The notes under the pieces: model-generated
What the model was told of the DNA's origin: nothing
The model's input: only the letters and a program-made list of their open reading frames with translations
Database searches by the model: none
Made by a program: the position numbers and the translations under genes
In this document: positions 36,439 through 45,468 of the stretch, in pieces
Numbering within the stretch: position 1 is the first letter of the stretch
How the letters are laid out: each line of letters opens with the position of its first letter
Assembly: GCF_900143205.1 (NCBI RefSeq)
Contig: NZ_FRDH01000003.1
Location: 496,001 to 560,000, forward strand
Length of the DNA stretch: 64,000 bases
Direction: 5' to 3'
Source: Butyrivibrio hungatei DSM 14810
Lineage (GTDB): Bacteria > Bacillota > Clostridia > Lachnospirales > Lachnospiraceae

Positions 36439-37137
36439 TTACCCCATGTTGATTATAGCACGATTAACTCCATCATATGAGCCTCTGGGTAGATGAATCA
36501 ATGTTCCATCACTTAACTTGATATCACTTTTGGTCACACGACTGATCTGAGTCAGATTGACGATTGCCGAACGTCCAACTCGATAAAATCTATCATCAAG
36601 CTGCTTTTCAACTTCACCAAGTGTCATCTTGACTGTCAACTCTTGCTGAGCATGGATAGTAACGTAATTTCCATAAACTTCAACATATCGGATCTGATAT
36701 ATTGGTACACGTACCATTTCACCATTCACGTCAAAATTTAATACTTTTTCATTTTTCTGAAGTTTATCTGATGCTCTATCTAAGACAGATAACAATTTAC
36801 CCTCTTTTACAGGCTTCATAAGATAGTGAAGAGCTGCTACTTCATACCCTTCCGCTATATAATCAGAATATCCGGTAATAAAAACTATCTGGATGTTTTC
36901 ATTGACTTTCCTAAGCCTCTTGGCAAGTGTCACACCATCCATACCATCCATTTCTATATCTAACAAGATGATGTCATAGTCATTCTCATCTTCATATTTG
37001 AATAAAAAACTCTCCGCAGATGGGAACTCATCAACATGGATCATGTAGCCATTATCCTTGGCCCAATGACAGACCATGTCACTTACATACTTTCTATCTA
37101 TATCTGAGTCATCACAGATTGCAATCTTGTATCCCAT
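36439..37137 (-). CDS. LytTR-family response regulator
   Basis: A 232-residue regulator. The receiver domain (1-120) has the acidic pair ICDDSD, phospho-acceptor Asp in IILLDIEMDGMDG (near 56), and Lys in YLMKPV. The C-terminal LytTR domain (about 130-230) includes VEVYGNYVTIH, RVGRSAIVNL and LPRGSYDGV. AAGGA lies 9 nt before ATG. With the following kinase it probably controls the exporter operon. Confidence 0.93.
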   Translation of the reverse strand: MGYKIAICDDSDIDRKYVSDMVCHWAKDNGYMIHVDEFPSAESFLFKYEDENDYDIILLDIEMDGMDGVTLAKRLRKVNENIQIVFITGYSDYIAEGYEVAALHYLMKPVKEGKLLSVLDRASDKLQKNEKVLNFDVNGEMVRVPIYQIRYVEVYGNYVTIHAQQELTVKMTLGEVEKQLDDRFYRVGRSAIVNLTQISRVTKSDIKLSDGTLIHLPRGSYDGVNRAIINMG

Positions 37138-37149
37138 CTAGTCAGTTCC

Positions 37150-37986
37150 TTACTTTCCGCTTTCTCTTGCCACAATATAGATTCTCTCGCTATCCTCGGT
37201 AGGCTCTTCTTGGGTGTCTGCATCGATTGCAGTGATAAACTCAAGGCCAGCCTTATCTACAAAGTTCTTCATCTCATCAAGGGTATATCCCCTCTGATAG
37301 TGAGTCTCAACAGAACGTCTAAAGAGCTCTTTTTCCTCATCACACATGGCAAAGATCGTAAGGTCGTATTCATTGATATGCTCTTCTTCGTGGTAATAAT
37401 TATCCCAGATGAAGCTGCAATTCTCGCGGCTCTCAGCAATCGTAGTATCTCCGATCACATCGCGGTACTTGTGGAGAGTATTGAAATCAAAGATAAACAC
37501 TCCCTTAGGAAACAGGAAGTTATTAACAAGCTTAAAGGTCTCTATGACGTCTTCATCCTCAAGAAGGTAGTTGACGCTATCACATACGCTTACGATAGTT
37601 CCAGCTGTGCAATAAAGGTCTAGTTCTCTCATGTCCTGTTCAAGGTACATGATGTTTAGGCCGTTCTGAGCCGCCTTATTGCGCGCAATATTGAGCATAT
37701 CGGAGGATAAGTCGATTCCCACCATATCATATCCTCTTTTAGCCATTTCCTGGGTAAAAGAGCCGGTGCCACAACCAAGCTCAACAACTAGATTTCTCTC
37801 TTCTGCAAGAGCTGCCTCTGAATCTTCCTCTGTAGAATATTCTGCATTTCCCTGCTCTGAGGCTTTTGATGGCTTGCTCACTCCATATTTTTCAATTAGT
37901 GATACAACAAAATTACCCCATACTTCGTATGGGGTTTCATCCATGAATGTATCATATACAGCTGCAAAATCTGTGTATGCTTCCAT
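37150..37986 (-). CDS. SAM-dependent class I methyltransferase
   Basis: A 278-residue methyltransferase with motif I VELGCGTGSF near 67-76, then GIDLSSDML and EQDMREL. An acidic insertion (about 38-62) precedes motif I. It resembles YqeM-like enzymes and the substrate is unknown. The ribosome site is poor (AGGAAG about 13 nt from ATG). It lies between the COG2426 gene and the response regulator with gaps of 3 and 12 nt, so it is in the same operon. Confidence 0.85.
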   Translation of the reverse strand: MEAYTDFAAVYDTFMDETPYEVWGNFVVSLIEKYGVSKPSKASEQGNAEYSTEEDSEAALAEERNLVVELGCGTGSFTQEMAKRGYDMVGIDLSSDMLNIARNKAAQNGLNIMYLEQDMRELDLYCTAGTIVSVCDSVNYLLEDEDVIETFKLVNNFLFPKGVFIFDFNTLHKYRDVIGDTTIAESRENCSFIWDNYYHEEEHINEYDLTIFAMCDEEKELFRRSVETHYQRGYTLDEMKNFVDKAGLEFITAIDADTQEEPTEDSERIYIVARESGK

Positions 37987-37989
37987 AAA

Positions 37990-38463
37990 TTAAAATAAAC
38001 TTCCTATGATCAAAATAACTTTAGTTCCAAGTCCCATTATAACGCCTGCAAGTACTACTCCGCAAACAACCGCTCTAACGCTCTTCTTGAAATCCATATC
38101 AAGGATAGAAGCTGCAAGAGTTCCTGTCCATGCTCCTGTACCAGGAACTGGGATACCTACGAATAAGAAAAGTGCCCAGTAAAGACCTTTTCCAGCCTTC
38201 TCCTTAAGCTTCTCGCCGCCCTTGTGTCCCTTTTCAAGACAGAATGTAAAGAACTTGCCGATCACTGGCTTATCTTTTCCCCATTCAAGAACTTTTCTTG
38301 CAAAGAAGAAAATGAAAGGCATAGGTATCATGTTTCCTATGATCGCGATAATATAGCTTGGAAGAAGTGGAAGTCCCATACTAATAGCATATGGAATAGC
38401 TCCTCTAAGCTCAACAAGTGGCACCATAGAAACCAAAAATACGATCAAATAATCTTTTAACAT
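37990..38463 (-). CDS. Small multidrug-export-like membrane protein (COG2426)
   Basis: About 157 residues with four or five hydrophobic segments. The signatures MVPLVELRGAIPYAISMG and GIPVPGTGAWTGTLAA mark the COG2426 family, often annotated as putative small multidrug export protein without solid proof. ATG 38463 overlaps the hisC stop (TGATG); a TTG at 38466 is less likely. The hisC coding end supplies GGAG 7-8 nt upstream. Confidence 0.85.
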   Translation of the reverse strand: MLKDYLIVFLVSMVPLVELRGAIPYAISMGLPLLPSYIIAIIGNMIPMPFIFFFARKVLEWGKDKPVIGKFFTFCLEKGHKGGEKLKEKAGKGLYWALFLFVGIPVPGTGAWTGTLAASILDMDFKKSVRAVVCGVVLAGVIMGLGTKVILIIGSLF

Positions 38464-39512
38464 CAAATAATCTCCTTCAAAGCTCTGATAAGAGTATCCA
38501 TCTCTTCATCTGTACCAATTGAGATTCTGAGATACTCATCAATTCTAGGTAAATCAAATCGACGCACTATTATACCACGGCTTCTCAAATTAGCAAAGAT
38601 TTCCTTACCAGACTTGTCTGGATGCTTAGCAAAAATGAAGTTGGTCTTGGAATCAGCAAATTCAAATCCAAGATTCTTTAACTCTTTCTTGACTCTTTCT
38701 CTGGTGCCAATGACCATATTCCTGGTCTTATCAAAATAGTCTCTGTTTGAGATAGCAAGTGCTCCAAGCTCAAGAGTTGGTGTGTTCATAGTGTATGAGT
38801 TAAAAGAATACTTGACGTCAGAAAGAAATTTTATAAGCTTCTCATTTCCAAAGGCATAGCCTATTCTCATTCCAGCCATTGACCTTGATTTTGAAAAAGT
38901 CTGGACAACCAGAAGATTATCATACTTATCAATAAGTGGAAGTGCAGATTCTCCGCCGAAATCAATGTATGCTTCATCAACGATAACTACTACGTCACGA
39001 TTATTTTGCAATATTTCCTCAATATCCTTAAGAGGAAGCTCAACACCTGTAGGAGCGTTAGGATTAGCAATAACAACGCCGCCATTCTCGCCAAAATAGT
39101 CCTCTTTAGTTATAGTGAAATCTTCATTAAGCGGAATCTGCTTGAAGGGAATCCTATAGAGATTTGCCCATACATCATAAAATGAATATGTAATATCAGG
39201 GAAGAATACTGGCTTATCAGAATTGAAAAATGTAAGAAAAGCCATAGCAAGTACATCATCAGAGCCCACGCCAACAAAGACTTTATCAGATGATACATTA
39301 TAAAAATCCGCTATAGCATCCACAAGCACAGAGCAACTAGGATCCGGATATTTCTTAAATCTATCCACATCCATATTCTTAATTGCCTCAGCAACTGCCG
39401 GTGCTGGAGGATATGGATTCTCATTTGTATTAAGCTTGATGATATTCTGAATCTTTGGCTGCTCTCCCGGTGTATATGGAACAACCTTCCTAACATTTTC
39501 TTCCCAGCTCAT
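38463..39512 (-). CDS. hisC: Histidinol-phosphate aminotransferase
   Basis: About 349 residues. A PLP aminotransferase acting in histidine synthesis. Family features: LNTNENPYPP, NPNAPTG, VDEAYIDF, PLP lysine in TFSKSRSMAGMRIGYAFG, and a C-terminal RISIGTDEE. An open frame extends to 39557, but AAAGGAG sits 7 nt before ATG 39512. No other his genes are nearby. It opens an operon running through the methyltransferase and two-component genes. Array B lies just upstream. Confidence 0.92.
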   Translation of the reverse strand: MSWEENVRKVVPYTPGEQPKIQNIIKLNTNENPYPPAPAVAEAIKNMDVDRFKKYPDPSCSVLVDAIADFYNVSSDKVFVGVGSDDVLAMAFLTFFNSDKPVFFPDITYSFYDVWANLYRIPFKQIPLNEDFTITKEDYFGENGGVVIANPNAPTGVELPLKDIEEILQNNRDVVVIVDEAYIDFGGESALPLIDKYDNLLVVQTFSKSRSMAGMRIGYAFGNEKLIKFLSDVKYSFNSYTMNTPTLELGALAISNRDYFDKTRNMVIGTRERVKKELKNLGFEFADSKTNFIFAKHPDKSGKEIFANLRSRGIIVRRFDLPRIDEYLRISIGTDEEMDTLIRALKEII

Positions 39513-39628
39513 GGTCATACTCCTTTTTTGTAAAATACATGTCCTCATTATATACACTCTGTTACGCTATTGCAAGAAAGTGTTTTTGTCCTGTTATACT
39601 TCATAAACTTGCTATTATGCTTGGCTGA

Positions 39629-39961
39629 TTACCTGCATTATTACTTTTTAATAATTTGCAGGTACTATTTCTATCTATACTTTCTCTTATATCTGGCATT
39701 CATTACCTGCTTTTATTCTTATGTGATATTTGCAGGTAATGCTTCCTGACATCAATCTCTTTTTTCCCGTCTTTCTTTACCTGCATCCAGTCTTTTCTAT
39801 AATTTGCAGGTATTGCTTCCTGACGTCAATCTCTTTTTTCCCGTCTTTCTTTACCTGCATTCAGTCTTTTCAATAATTTGCAGGTAATGCTTCCTGACAT
39901 CAATCTCTTTTTTCCCGTCTTTCTTTACCTGCATTCTCCAAAATCAACATATTGCAGGTAA
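39629..39961. repeat. Array B: five inverted-repeat units, 74-nt period, arms TTACCTGCA/TGCAGGTAA
   Basis: Left arms start at 39629, 39703, 39777, 39851 and 39925; right arms at 39657, 39731, 39805, 39879 and 39953. Every offset is 28 and every period is 74 nt, exactly as in array A 21 kb away. Spacers of the last four units are near-identical to each other, but unlike those of array A. B2 has one arm change (TTACCTGCT). The 573-nt gap 39513-40085 has no gene; it holds this array, about 115 nt of AT-rich sequence before hisC, and a terminator. Confidence 0.95.
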
Positions 39962-40036
39962 AACACCATCATCCGCCTGTTTTTATCATATCGAAATTAC
40001 AGGCAACTACTGCAAAAAGCAAGCTTTAAAATACAA

Positions 40037-40066
40037 AAAGCCCCGCTCCATATAGAGCGAGGCTTT
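40037..40066 (-). terminator. Terminator of the exopolysaccharide operon
   Basis: AAAGCC-C-CGCTC (40037-40048) pairs with GAGCG-A-GGCTTT (40055-40066) with one mismatch, followed on the minus strand by a T run. It lies 19 nt beyond the sugar transferase stop. Confidence 0.85.
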
Positions 40067-40085
40067 ATAACTATTTACATTATGA

Positions 40086-40793
40086 TCAGTATGCACCGTC
40101 CTGACCAAAGATGGCCGGGAAGGTTCTGAATATGAGCTCGATATCTTTAGAAAGACTCATATCCTGAATGTATTGAAGGTCGAGTTCAACCCATCTGTCC
40201 CACTTGATCTTGGCTCTGCCACAAACCTGCCAATAGCAGGTGAGACCTGGTTTAACGATAGTGCGTTGTTTTTCGTAGGCATTACATTCTTCCATCTGGG
40301 AAGTAAGGATTGGTCTAGGGCCAACTACGCTCATATCACCTTTGATGATATTAAATAACTGTGGAAGTTCATCTATAGAAAATCTTCTTATAAATCTTCC
40401 TACATGTGTTACTCGTGGATCATTCTTGATCTTGAATGCATGGCCTGTCTGCTCATTCTGAGCCTGCATACGTTCAAACATTGACTCTGCGTTCTTGTAC
40501 ATGCTTCTGAACTTATAGATCTTGAAGCTCTTCATATCTTTACCAGCTCTCTGCTGGGTAAAGAACACAGGACCACCATCCTCTAGGAATATGGCAAGTG
40601 CAGTCACCAAAAATACAGGTGACAAAAGAATCAATGCCACACTAGAAGCAGCAATGTCAAACAATCTCTTTATCCACTTATAGATATTGGGCTTATGATC
40701 ATATATTTCCTGATAGTTAAGCTCAATTATCTTTCTACCTGCTCCTGCTCTAAGCTCGGAAACAGGTATCGCATTTGCTTTAGACATTCTCAT
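40086..40793 (-). CDS. Undecaprenyl-phosphate sugar phosphotransferase (priming glycosyltransferase)
   Basis: A 235-residue bacterial sugar transferase, the priming enzyme that loads the first sugar-phosphate on undecaprenyl phosphate. One membrane helix at about 45-67 is followed by KFRSMYKNAE, SIDELPQLFNIIKGDMSVVGPRP and VKPGLTCYWQV. AGAGG lies 4 nt before ATG. Last gene of the exopolysaccharide control operon and followed by a terminator. The sugar cannot be told from sequence. Confidence 0.93.
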   Translation of the reverse strand: MRMSKANAIPVSELRAGAGRKIIELNYQEIYDHKPNIYKWIKRLFDIAASSVALILLSPVFLVTALAIFLEDGGPVFFTQQRAGKDMKSFKIYKFRSMYKNAESMFERMQAQNEQTGHAFKIKNDPRVTHVGRFIRRFSIDELPQLFNIIKGDMSVVGPRPILTSQMEECNAYEKQRTIVKPGLTCYWQVCGRAKIKWDRWVELDLQYIQDMSLSKDIELIFRTFPAIFGQDGAY

Positions 40794-40817
40794 TTTTCCT
40801 CTTTGTAAAAGGTTTTA

Positions 40818-41534
40818 TCAACCTGTAACTGATGCGAGAACAGGTACCCTTACAAAGGCAATCGTGCCGTGCTTAGTCATGTTAACTACTACGTGGTCTT
40901 TACGGATCTCTACTGTTGGTAACTGTACCCACTGATTATTCTGAATCTGGTAAACTGCTATGTTATCCCCAACAACTACCCCACTAACATAGAAATTAAC
41001 TTTGGCTGTTGTAAATGAAGCTCCTGGTGAGCTTGTAGTAACTACATTAAGAAGTGCACCGCCTACATTTGCTGCAAGAGTAGTTGCAGAAGTAAGCTGT
41101 CCATTTGTAGCAGGTGTAAGAACGAATGTTACGTTACTCTTGCCACCATTTATCTCTACATGTCCGCCCTGGCCAACAATATTGCTGCCATAACCGACAA
41201 TATTATTTCTCTTATAGAATTCATTAGCTGAAGAGCCTGAGCTCTTTCCTGATCCACCACCTGATGATCTCTTGTTATTATTGTTGTTATTGTTCTGACC
41301 AGCTCTGACAGCATTTGTCAAAGACTGGATCTGCTTGGTGAGTTCAGCAATTGTCTTATTGTTTTCTTCCTGGTTCTTCTGCATTTTTTCCCATTCTTCC
41401 TTGGAAATACTGATAGAACCACCTACATTGTTGTCCGTACTAGTCCCTGTACTTGCTGCATTTTCAGCGCATACGCACAATGTTGATGAAAACATCATGA
41501 CGCCTACAACCATCAACGCAAGAATCTTTTTCAT
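40818..41534 (-). CDS. Secreted protein with coiled coil and Asn run
   Basis: About 238 residues. A signal peptide (about 1-23, ending in CVCAEN) is followed by a short coiled-coil helix (about 50-80), a run of seven Asn encoded by AAC/AAT triplets, a Ser/Gly-rich linker, then a beta-rich domain. GGAGG lies 7 nt before ATG 41534; an in-frame Met at 41549 is upstream of that site. Composition suggests a surface or matrix protein made with the polysaccharide. No family recognised. Confidence 0.78.
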   Translation of the reverse strand: MKKILALMVVGVMMFSSTLCVCAENAASTGTSTDNNVGGSISISKEEWEKMQKNQEENNKTIAELTKQIQSLTNAVRAGQNNNNNNNKRSSGGGSGKSSGSSANEFYKRNNIVGYGSNIVGQGGHVEINGGKSNVTFVLTPATNGQLTSATTLAANVGGALLNVVTTSSPGASFTTAKVNFYVSGVVVGDNIAVYQIQNNQWVQLPTVEIRKDHVVVNMTKHGTIAFVRVPVLASVTG

Positions 41535-41571
41535 ATTATTTGCCTCCATACATTTAAAAACAACGCTTCAT

Positions 41572-42315
41572 TTATTCATCTTCTGGATTGCTCCAGTCAA
41601 TTTCTCTGTCGATCTGACCTGCAGGATCACCTACAAGGCATCCCACAACAAGTATCTGTTTGCTAGGATCACTTGGGCTTGGAGCTGTCATTGTAAGTAA
41701 AAAATGTTCTGGACTAAGTCCCTGCTCCCAACCTGGCCTGATGATATTGGTCATACTCCTTTGTGAGTACATATCATCAATGAACTGCTGGCATCCGTAT
41801 GCATACGAAAAGTCATATTTTTCAACCAGTCTTGTGCCCTCAGTAGTATAAGCCGCGATAACATAATAAGCAAGAACATTTCCTTCCATGTATACCAAAA
41901 TGAACTGATGGTCATCAAAATATACCTTATCAAGAAATTTCTCAAGCTCCGATGGCGCAACTCCGTGTACTACTTCATTAAAGTCACACATATCCTGCAT
42001 ATTGGCAGCTTCTATATAAGCACATGCATTTGTTGCTGGTTCTTTGTCTGCATTATGTGTGGCATAAAAGTAATCATCGCCATCACTACTTTGACATAGG
42101 GGTAAATTTATATCTGTATCCTTCACATAGATCCAGGCAAATATGTCACTATTCTTTTCACGTAGCGCGTGCACGTCTACAAAATTGCCATTTTCCGGAT
42201 CTGGTGTCTTTGCTTCTTTTGAACATCCCACCAGCATAGCTGCCACTAATAAAACAGCAAAAAACCGTTTAAAAGACAGCCTCTCTATATCTTTATATCG
42301 TCTTGTTCTACGCAT
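41572..42315 (-). CDS. Degenerate class B sortase-like lipoprotein
   Basis: A 247-residue lipoprotein with lipobox AAMLVGC (Cys about 31). The body aligns by eye with class B sortases: FAWIYVKDTDINLPLCQ, then YFYATHN, DFNEVVHG, FDDHQFILVY and ILVVGCLVG. The catalytic residues appear lost: the expected YGHN reads VVHGVA, TLSTC reads LLTMTA, and the Arg before the last strand reads Gln/Lys. It is probably an inactive sortase fold used for binding. Five nt downstream of the LCP gene; its ribosome site is weak. Confidence 0.8.
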   Translation of the reverse strand: MRRTRRYKDIERLSFKRFFAVLLVAAMLVGCSKEAKTPDPENGNFVDVHALREKNSDIFAWIYVKDTDINLPLCQSSDGDDYFYATHNADKEPATNACAYIEAANMQDMCDFNEVVHGVAPSELEKFLDKVYFDDHQFILVYMEGNVLAYYVIAAYTTEGTRLVEKYDFSYAYGCQQFIDDMYSQRSMTNIIRPGWEQGLSPEHFLLTMTAPSPSDPSKQILVVGCLVGDPAGQIDREIDWSNPEDE

Positions 42316-42319
42316 TTGT

Positions 42320-43378
42320 TTAGCTCACACCATCAACTTTTTCATAAAAAACTTCAAGAATTGTCTCGTAAAGATCATCCTGATCCACATAAAACTCTTC
42401 AAACTTGCCACTTTTCTTGGTCTCACCATCCAAAAGGATCAGATCTGAAGCGTCAAATCTGTATGTAGTAATGCTAGGAGCAAGGTAGCTGATCTCATCT
42501 GCTGAGATATTGGTAGTCATCATGCTGCCTATTGCGGAAAAGAGCTCTATAGCTGCATTACTGTTATTTTCTGCAGTTTCTCTTGCTGATTCAAGGAAGC
42601 CATTTAGATACTGCTTTTGTCTCTCTAACCTGCCATCATTTGAAGCATAAATGCTAATGTCTCTAGCCTTAACATAGTAATAAGCTGTGTCACCTTCAAG
42701 ATGAACCTCAGCGCCTTTCTTAAGGGACTTGTCCCACTTGGTAAGGTCCTCAAGAACTGTAACATCAACGCCGCCCACCTGATCATTTATGATAGGAATA
42801 GCACTCATATTAATGGCTGCATATCCATGGATAGGTAGCTGATAAAACATATTCGAAACAGCCTTGACCTGATATTCACAGCTCTGCTCAAGTCCATCGC
42901 CGTATGCATGCTGAATTGCGATCTGTCCAACTTCTGTAGTCTGATATCTGCCGTATTCATCATAGACATCTATGTCAGCCATACTGTTTCTGTTGATGCC
43001 GATGATCTTGATGGTCTCATCATGAGGATTAAGTACCAGCAGGAAAAGAGCATCGGCCTGGCCACCATTTTGTCCGTCTGTAACCTTTGATACTATCTCA
43101 TCATCCTTATCAATTCCCATGATAAGGAAAGTAGTAATGTCCTCGTTGTAATCGTAAACACATCCGTTATATCTAACCCAGTCTGCTTCCCAGCGCTGCT
43201 CCGTTCCCTGCATAGCGCCATCATCTGTCTGGGCCATCATCGGTGTACTCGTAGCAGATTTAGATCCAAGATTTGATTTTCCAAGTATCCTCATTACTTC
43301 AAGGCCTGCAAGTCCAAGTGTTGTAATAGTCATCACCACAGCCCAGACAATGAGAATTATTCTGCCTGCTTTCTTCAT
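42320..43378 (-). CDS. LytR-CpsA-Psr (LCP) family protein
   Basis: A 352-residue membrane-anchored enzyme with one N-terminal helix (about 7-28). LCP motifs: DITTFLIMGID, QADALFLLVLNP, IIGINRNSMADI, and YVKARDISIYASNDGRLERQKQYL. LCP proteins transfer lipid-linked glycopolymers to peptidoglycan, here presumably the product of the priming transferase. AGGAG lies 7 nt before ATG. Part of the eight-gene operon. Confidence 0.92.
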   Translation of the reverse strand: MKKAGRIILIVWAVVMTITTLGLAGLEVMRILGKSNLGSKSATSTPMMAQTDDGAMQGTEQRWEADWVRYNGCVYDYNEDITTFLIMGIDKDDEIVSKVTDGQNGGQADALFLLVLNPHDETIKIIGINRNSMADIDVYDEYGRYQTTEVGQIAIQHAYGDGLEQSCEYQVKAVSNMFYQLPIHGYAAINMSAIPIINDQVGGVDVTVLEDLTKWDKSLKKGAEVHLEGDTAYYYVKARDISIYASNDGRLERQKQYLNGFLESARETAENNSNAAIELFSAIGSMMTTNISADEISYLAPSITTYRFDASDLILLDGETKKSGKFEEFYVDQDDLYETILEVFYEKVDGVS

Positions 43379-43387
43379 CTAAAACTC

Positions 43388-43840
43388 CTAGTCTTCCGTC
43401 TCCTCATTTTCGCTACTTGCCTCTGTAGCCGCATCTTCTGAACTATACATCATATTAGGGAATTCATTATCCTCAAGTTCATCCAAAGGATCTCCGTTGC
43501 TTTCAAGGTCTCTTATGTCAGCCGGGAAAACTCGTGACTGCTTGGTCACATTTCCGCTGTAATCAGCAACTGCGTAATAAACAACTGCAGTTCCAGCATC
43601 TTTGTTGATTACCACCTTTTCCACAACTATCCTGTTTGTCAGATCGCCATCCTTGGCATCATAAGCGTTTATTCCTACAATTAGGTCTTCTTCCTCAGTC
43701 TCTGAATCATAGACCAGGTTGACTGATGAAAATCTAAATTCGGGTGCCATTCTGTCACTCCTACCGTAAGCGATCACAATAAGAGCAATGAGACATCCGC
43801 TCAATATGGTAAAAAATATCCCAAGAATATTACCTTTCAC
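43388..43840 (-). CDS. Membrane protein with DUF5011/Ig-like domain
   Basis: About 150 residues. An N-terminal membrane helix (about 4-26) is followed by an extracellular Ig-like domain of the DUF5011 type (INAYDAKDGDLTNRIVVE, AVVYYAVADYSGNVTKQSRVF) and an acidic tail. GGAGG sits 5 nt before GTG 43840, so a GTG start is used; the upstream GTG at 43852 overlaps that site. It lies between cpsD-like and LCP genes and may be a scaffold for the export complex, an inference from position. Confidence 0.78.
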   Translation of the reverse strand: MKGNILGIFFTILSGCLIALIVIAYGRSDRMAPEFRFSSVNLVYDSETEEEDLIVGINAYDAKDGDLTNRIVVEKVVINKDAGTAVVYYAVADYSGNVTKQSRVFPADIRDLESNGDPLDELEDNEFPNMMYSSEDAATEASSENEETED

Positions 43841-43870
43841 AAGTTCCTCCACATATATGCAATGAAATAT

Positions 43871-44704
43871 TTAGTCTTTTCTTGTAACTCCGGCAAGATA
43901 ATTAAGCTCATCAAGATCGTCATCATCAGGAAGGTCAGCTTCTGGAGTCTTTGGTCTTCCTGAACCGGAACTCATCTCTGCGTCATCCCCATATTTGCCG
44001 TAGTACTTGCCATAATATTTTCCATAGTACTTGCCATAATAATTGCCGTAATGGCCATAGTAGCCCTTACCTGAAATATCAACCTTATTAAGAACTACGC
44101 CAAGCATCTTGGCTCCAGCCTTATCCAGCTGATCCTTAACTCTCTGAGCAAAGCGGTAGCTGATGGCATTACTTTCTATTACCATAACTGTTCCGTCGCA
44201 CTGCTTGGATACAACGGCCGCATCAATAACACTTCCAAGAGGAGGTGTATCTATAATGACGTAATCAAATACCTGTTTCATATTCTCAAGGACTTTGCTA
44301 AAGATCCTGCCTCCCAAAAGCTCACTTGGGTTAGGAGGAACCGGTCCACTGAATATTACATAGAGATTAGGTGTATCTGTTTCGCAGATGACACTTGAAA
44401 GTCTCTCTCTTCCTACAAGGCAATGTGTAAGGCCAAGTCTTACTGATCCTGTTCTGTATCTACCAACAAGAACTGATTTACGCATATCTGCGTCTACGAG
44501 AACAGTTTTTTTACCAGCTTCTGCAAAAGCCCTCGCAAGAGCCATCGCCACTGTTGTCTTACCTTCACCAGGTGTACAGCTTGTGACAGAGATAACCCTG
44601 ACATTCTGTCCACTGAACTCTATATTACTTCTAAGTGTTTTGTATGCTTCTTTTATCTGATAGTTGTTTTCTGATTGGCTAAAGTGAAGTTTAGCTGTCT
44701 GCAT
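43871..44704 (-). CDS. cpsD: Bacterial tyrosine kinase CpsD/CapB
   Basis: A 277-residue BY-kinase. Walker A TPGEGKTT (near 46-53), Walker A' VLVDADMRKS and Walker B YVIIDTPP are clear. The C-terminal tail has a tyrosine cluster made of YYGK repeats, the autophosphorylation site in this family, encoded by 12-nt repeats at about 43999-44065. It needs the membrane modulator encoded just upstream and is dephosphorylated by the PHP phosphatase of the same operon. GGGG lies 8 nt before ATG. Confidence 0.93.
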   Translation of the reverse strand: MQTAKLHFSQSENNYQIKEAYKTLRSNIEFSGQNVRVISVTSCTPGEGKTTVAMALARAFAEAGKKTVLVDADMRKSVLVGRYRTGSVRLGLTHCLVGRERLSSVICETDTPNLYVIFSGPVPPNPSELLGGRIFSKVLENMKQVFDYVIIDTPPLGSVIDAAVVSKQCDGTVMVIESNAISYRFAQRVKDQLDKAGAKMLGVVLNKVDISGKGYYGHYGNYYGKYYGKYYGKYYGKYGDDAEMSSGSGRPKTPEADLPDDDDLDELNYLAGVTRKD

Positions 44705-44717
44705 AGGCTACCCCATC

Positions 44718-45440
44718 CTACTTTTTCTTGGCTTTTTTATTTTTCTTGTCCTGCTCATCAACGGAAAGTGGAACAAGTGCAAGTGTACTAAGTCCCAGAT
44801 ATCTCTCAACATCATCGTTGCTCTTGATGGTATCGTCAAGAAGGTATCCGAGTACTACAAAAAATGCTACGACTACAGCCCCAACAAATCCTGAAAGGAT
44901 AGTCCATCTTGTAACACTAGGACTTGCCTTCTCAGTAGGAACATTAGCTGTCTCTGCAATATTGATAGCATCGATATCCATAACGTTAGTAATATGTTCA
45001 CTGGACACTTCTCTGATACAGTTTGCTATCTTCATAGCCATAAGAGGATCCTCGTCCTTGACTGTGATAGCAACGATACGCGTATCAGATGGTGTATCAA
45101 CTCTAAGAACTGATGCCAGCTGCTTATACTCCATGTCTATTAGGTTAAGTCTCTGAATAACTTCCTCAAGAACGTATCTGCTCTTTATAAGCTCTGCATA
45201 ATCCTGAGTGAGCTGAGTAGAAATCTGCACGTCAGAATATGTGACTGTCTGATTCTCCTCTTTGTTCAGGATATAGATCTTGGTCGTAGATTCATAAGTA
45301 GGGTGTACCACAAACTTGCTGACAAAAAGACCTGAAAGTGCAAAGAAAAGTCCTGCACTGATGATCAGAAAAGCTCTTCCCAGCAATATAGAAAAAAGTT
45401 CCCCCAGATTGATTTCTATGATGTCGTCTTTTCTATCCAC
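44718..45440 (-). CDS. cpsC: Polysaccharide chain-length regulator / kinase modulator (Wzz, CpsC)
   Basis: A 240-residue membrane protein with two helices (about 20-44 and 182-204) flanking an extracellular Wzz domain (YESTTKIYILNKEENQT; AETANVPTEKASPSV near the second helix is the usual Pro-rich segment). Lys-rich cytosolic tail. Starts at GTG with AGGGAG 6 nt upstream. It activates the CpsD kinase encoded 13 nt downstream. Confidence 0.92.
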   Translation of the reverse strand: MDRKDDIIEINLGELFSILLGRAFLIISAGLFFALSGLFVSKFVVHPTYESTTKIYILNKEENQTVTYSDVQISTQLTQDYAELIKSRYVLEEVIQRLNLIDMEYKQLASVLRVDTPSDTRIVAITVKDEDPLMAMKIANCIREVSSEHITNVMDIDAINIAETANVPTEKASPSVTRWTILSGFVGAVVVAFFVVLGYLLDDTIKSNDDVERYLGLSTLALVPLSVDEQDKKNKKAKKK

Positions 45441-45468
45441 ACATTTCTCCCTTATCCGGTGACTATCG

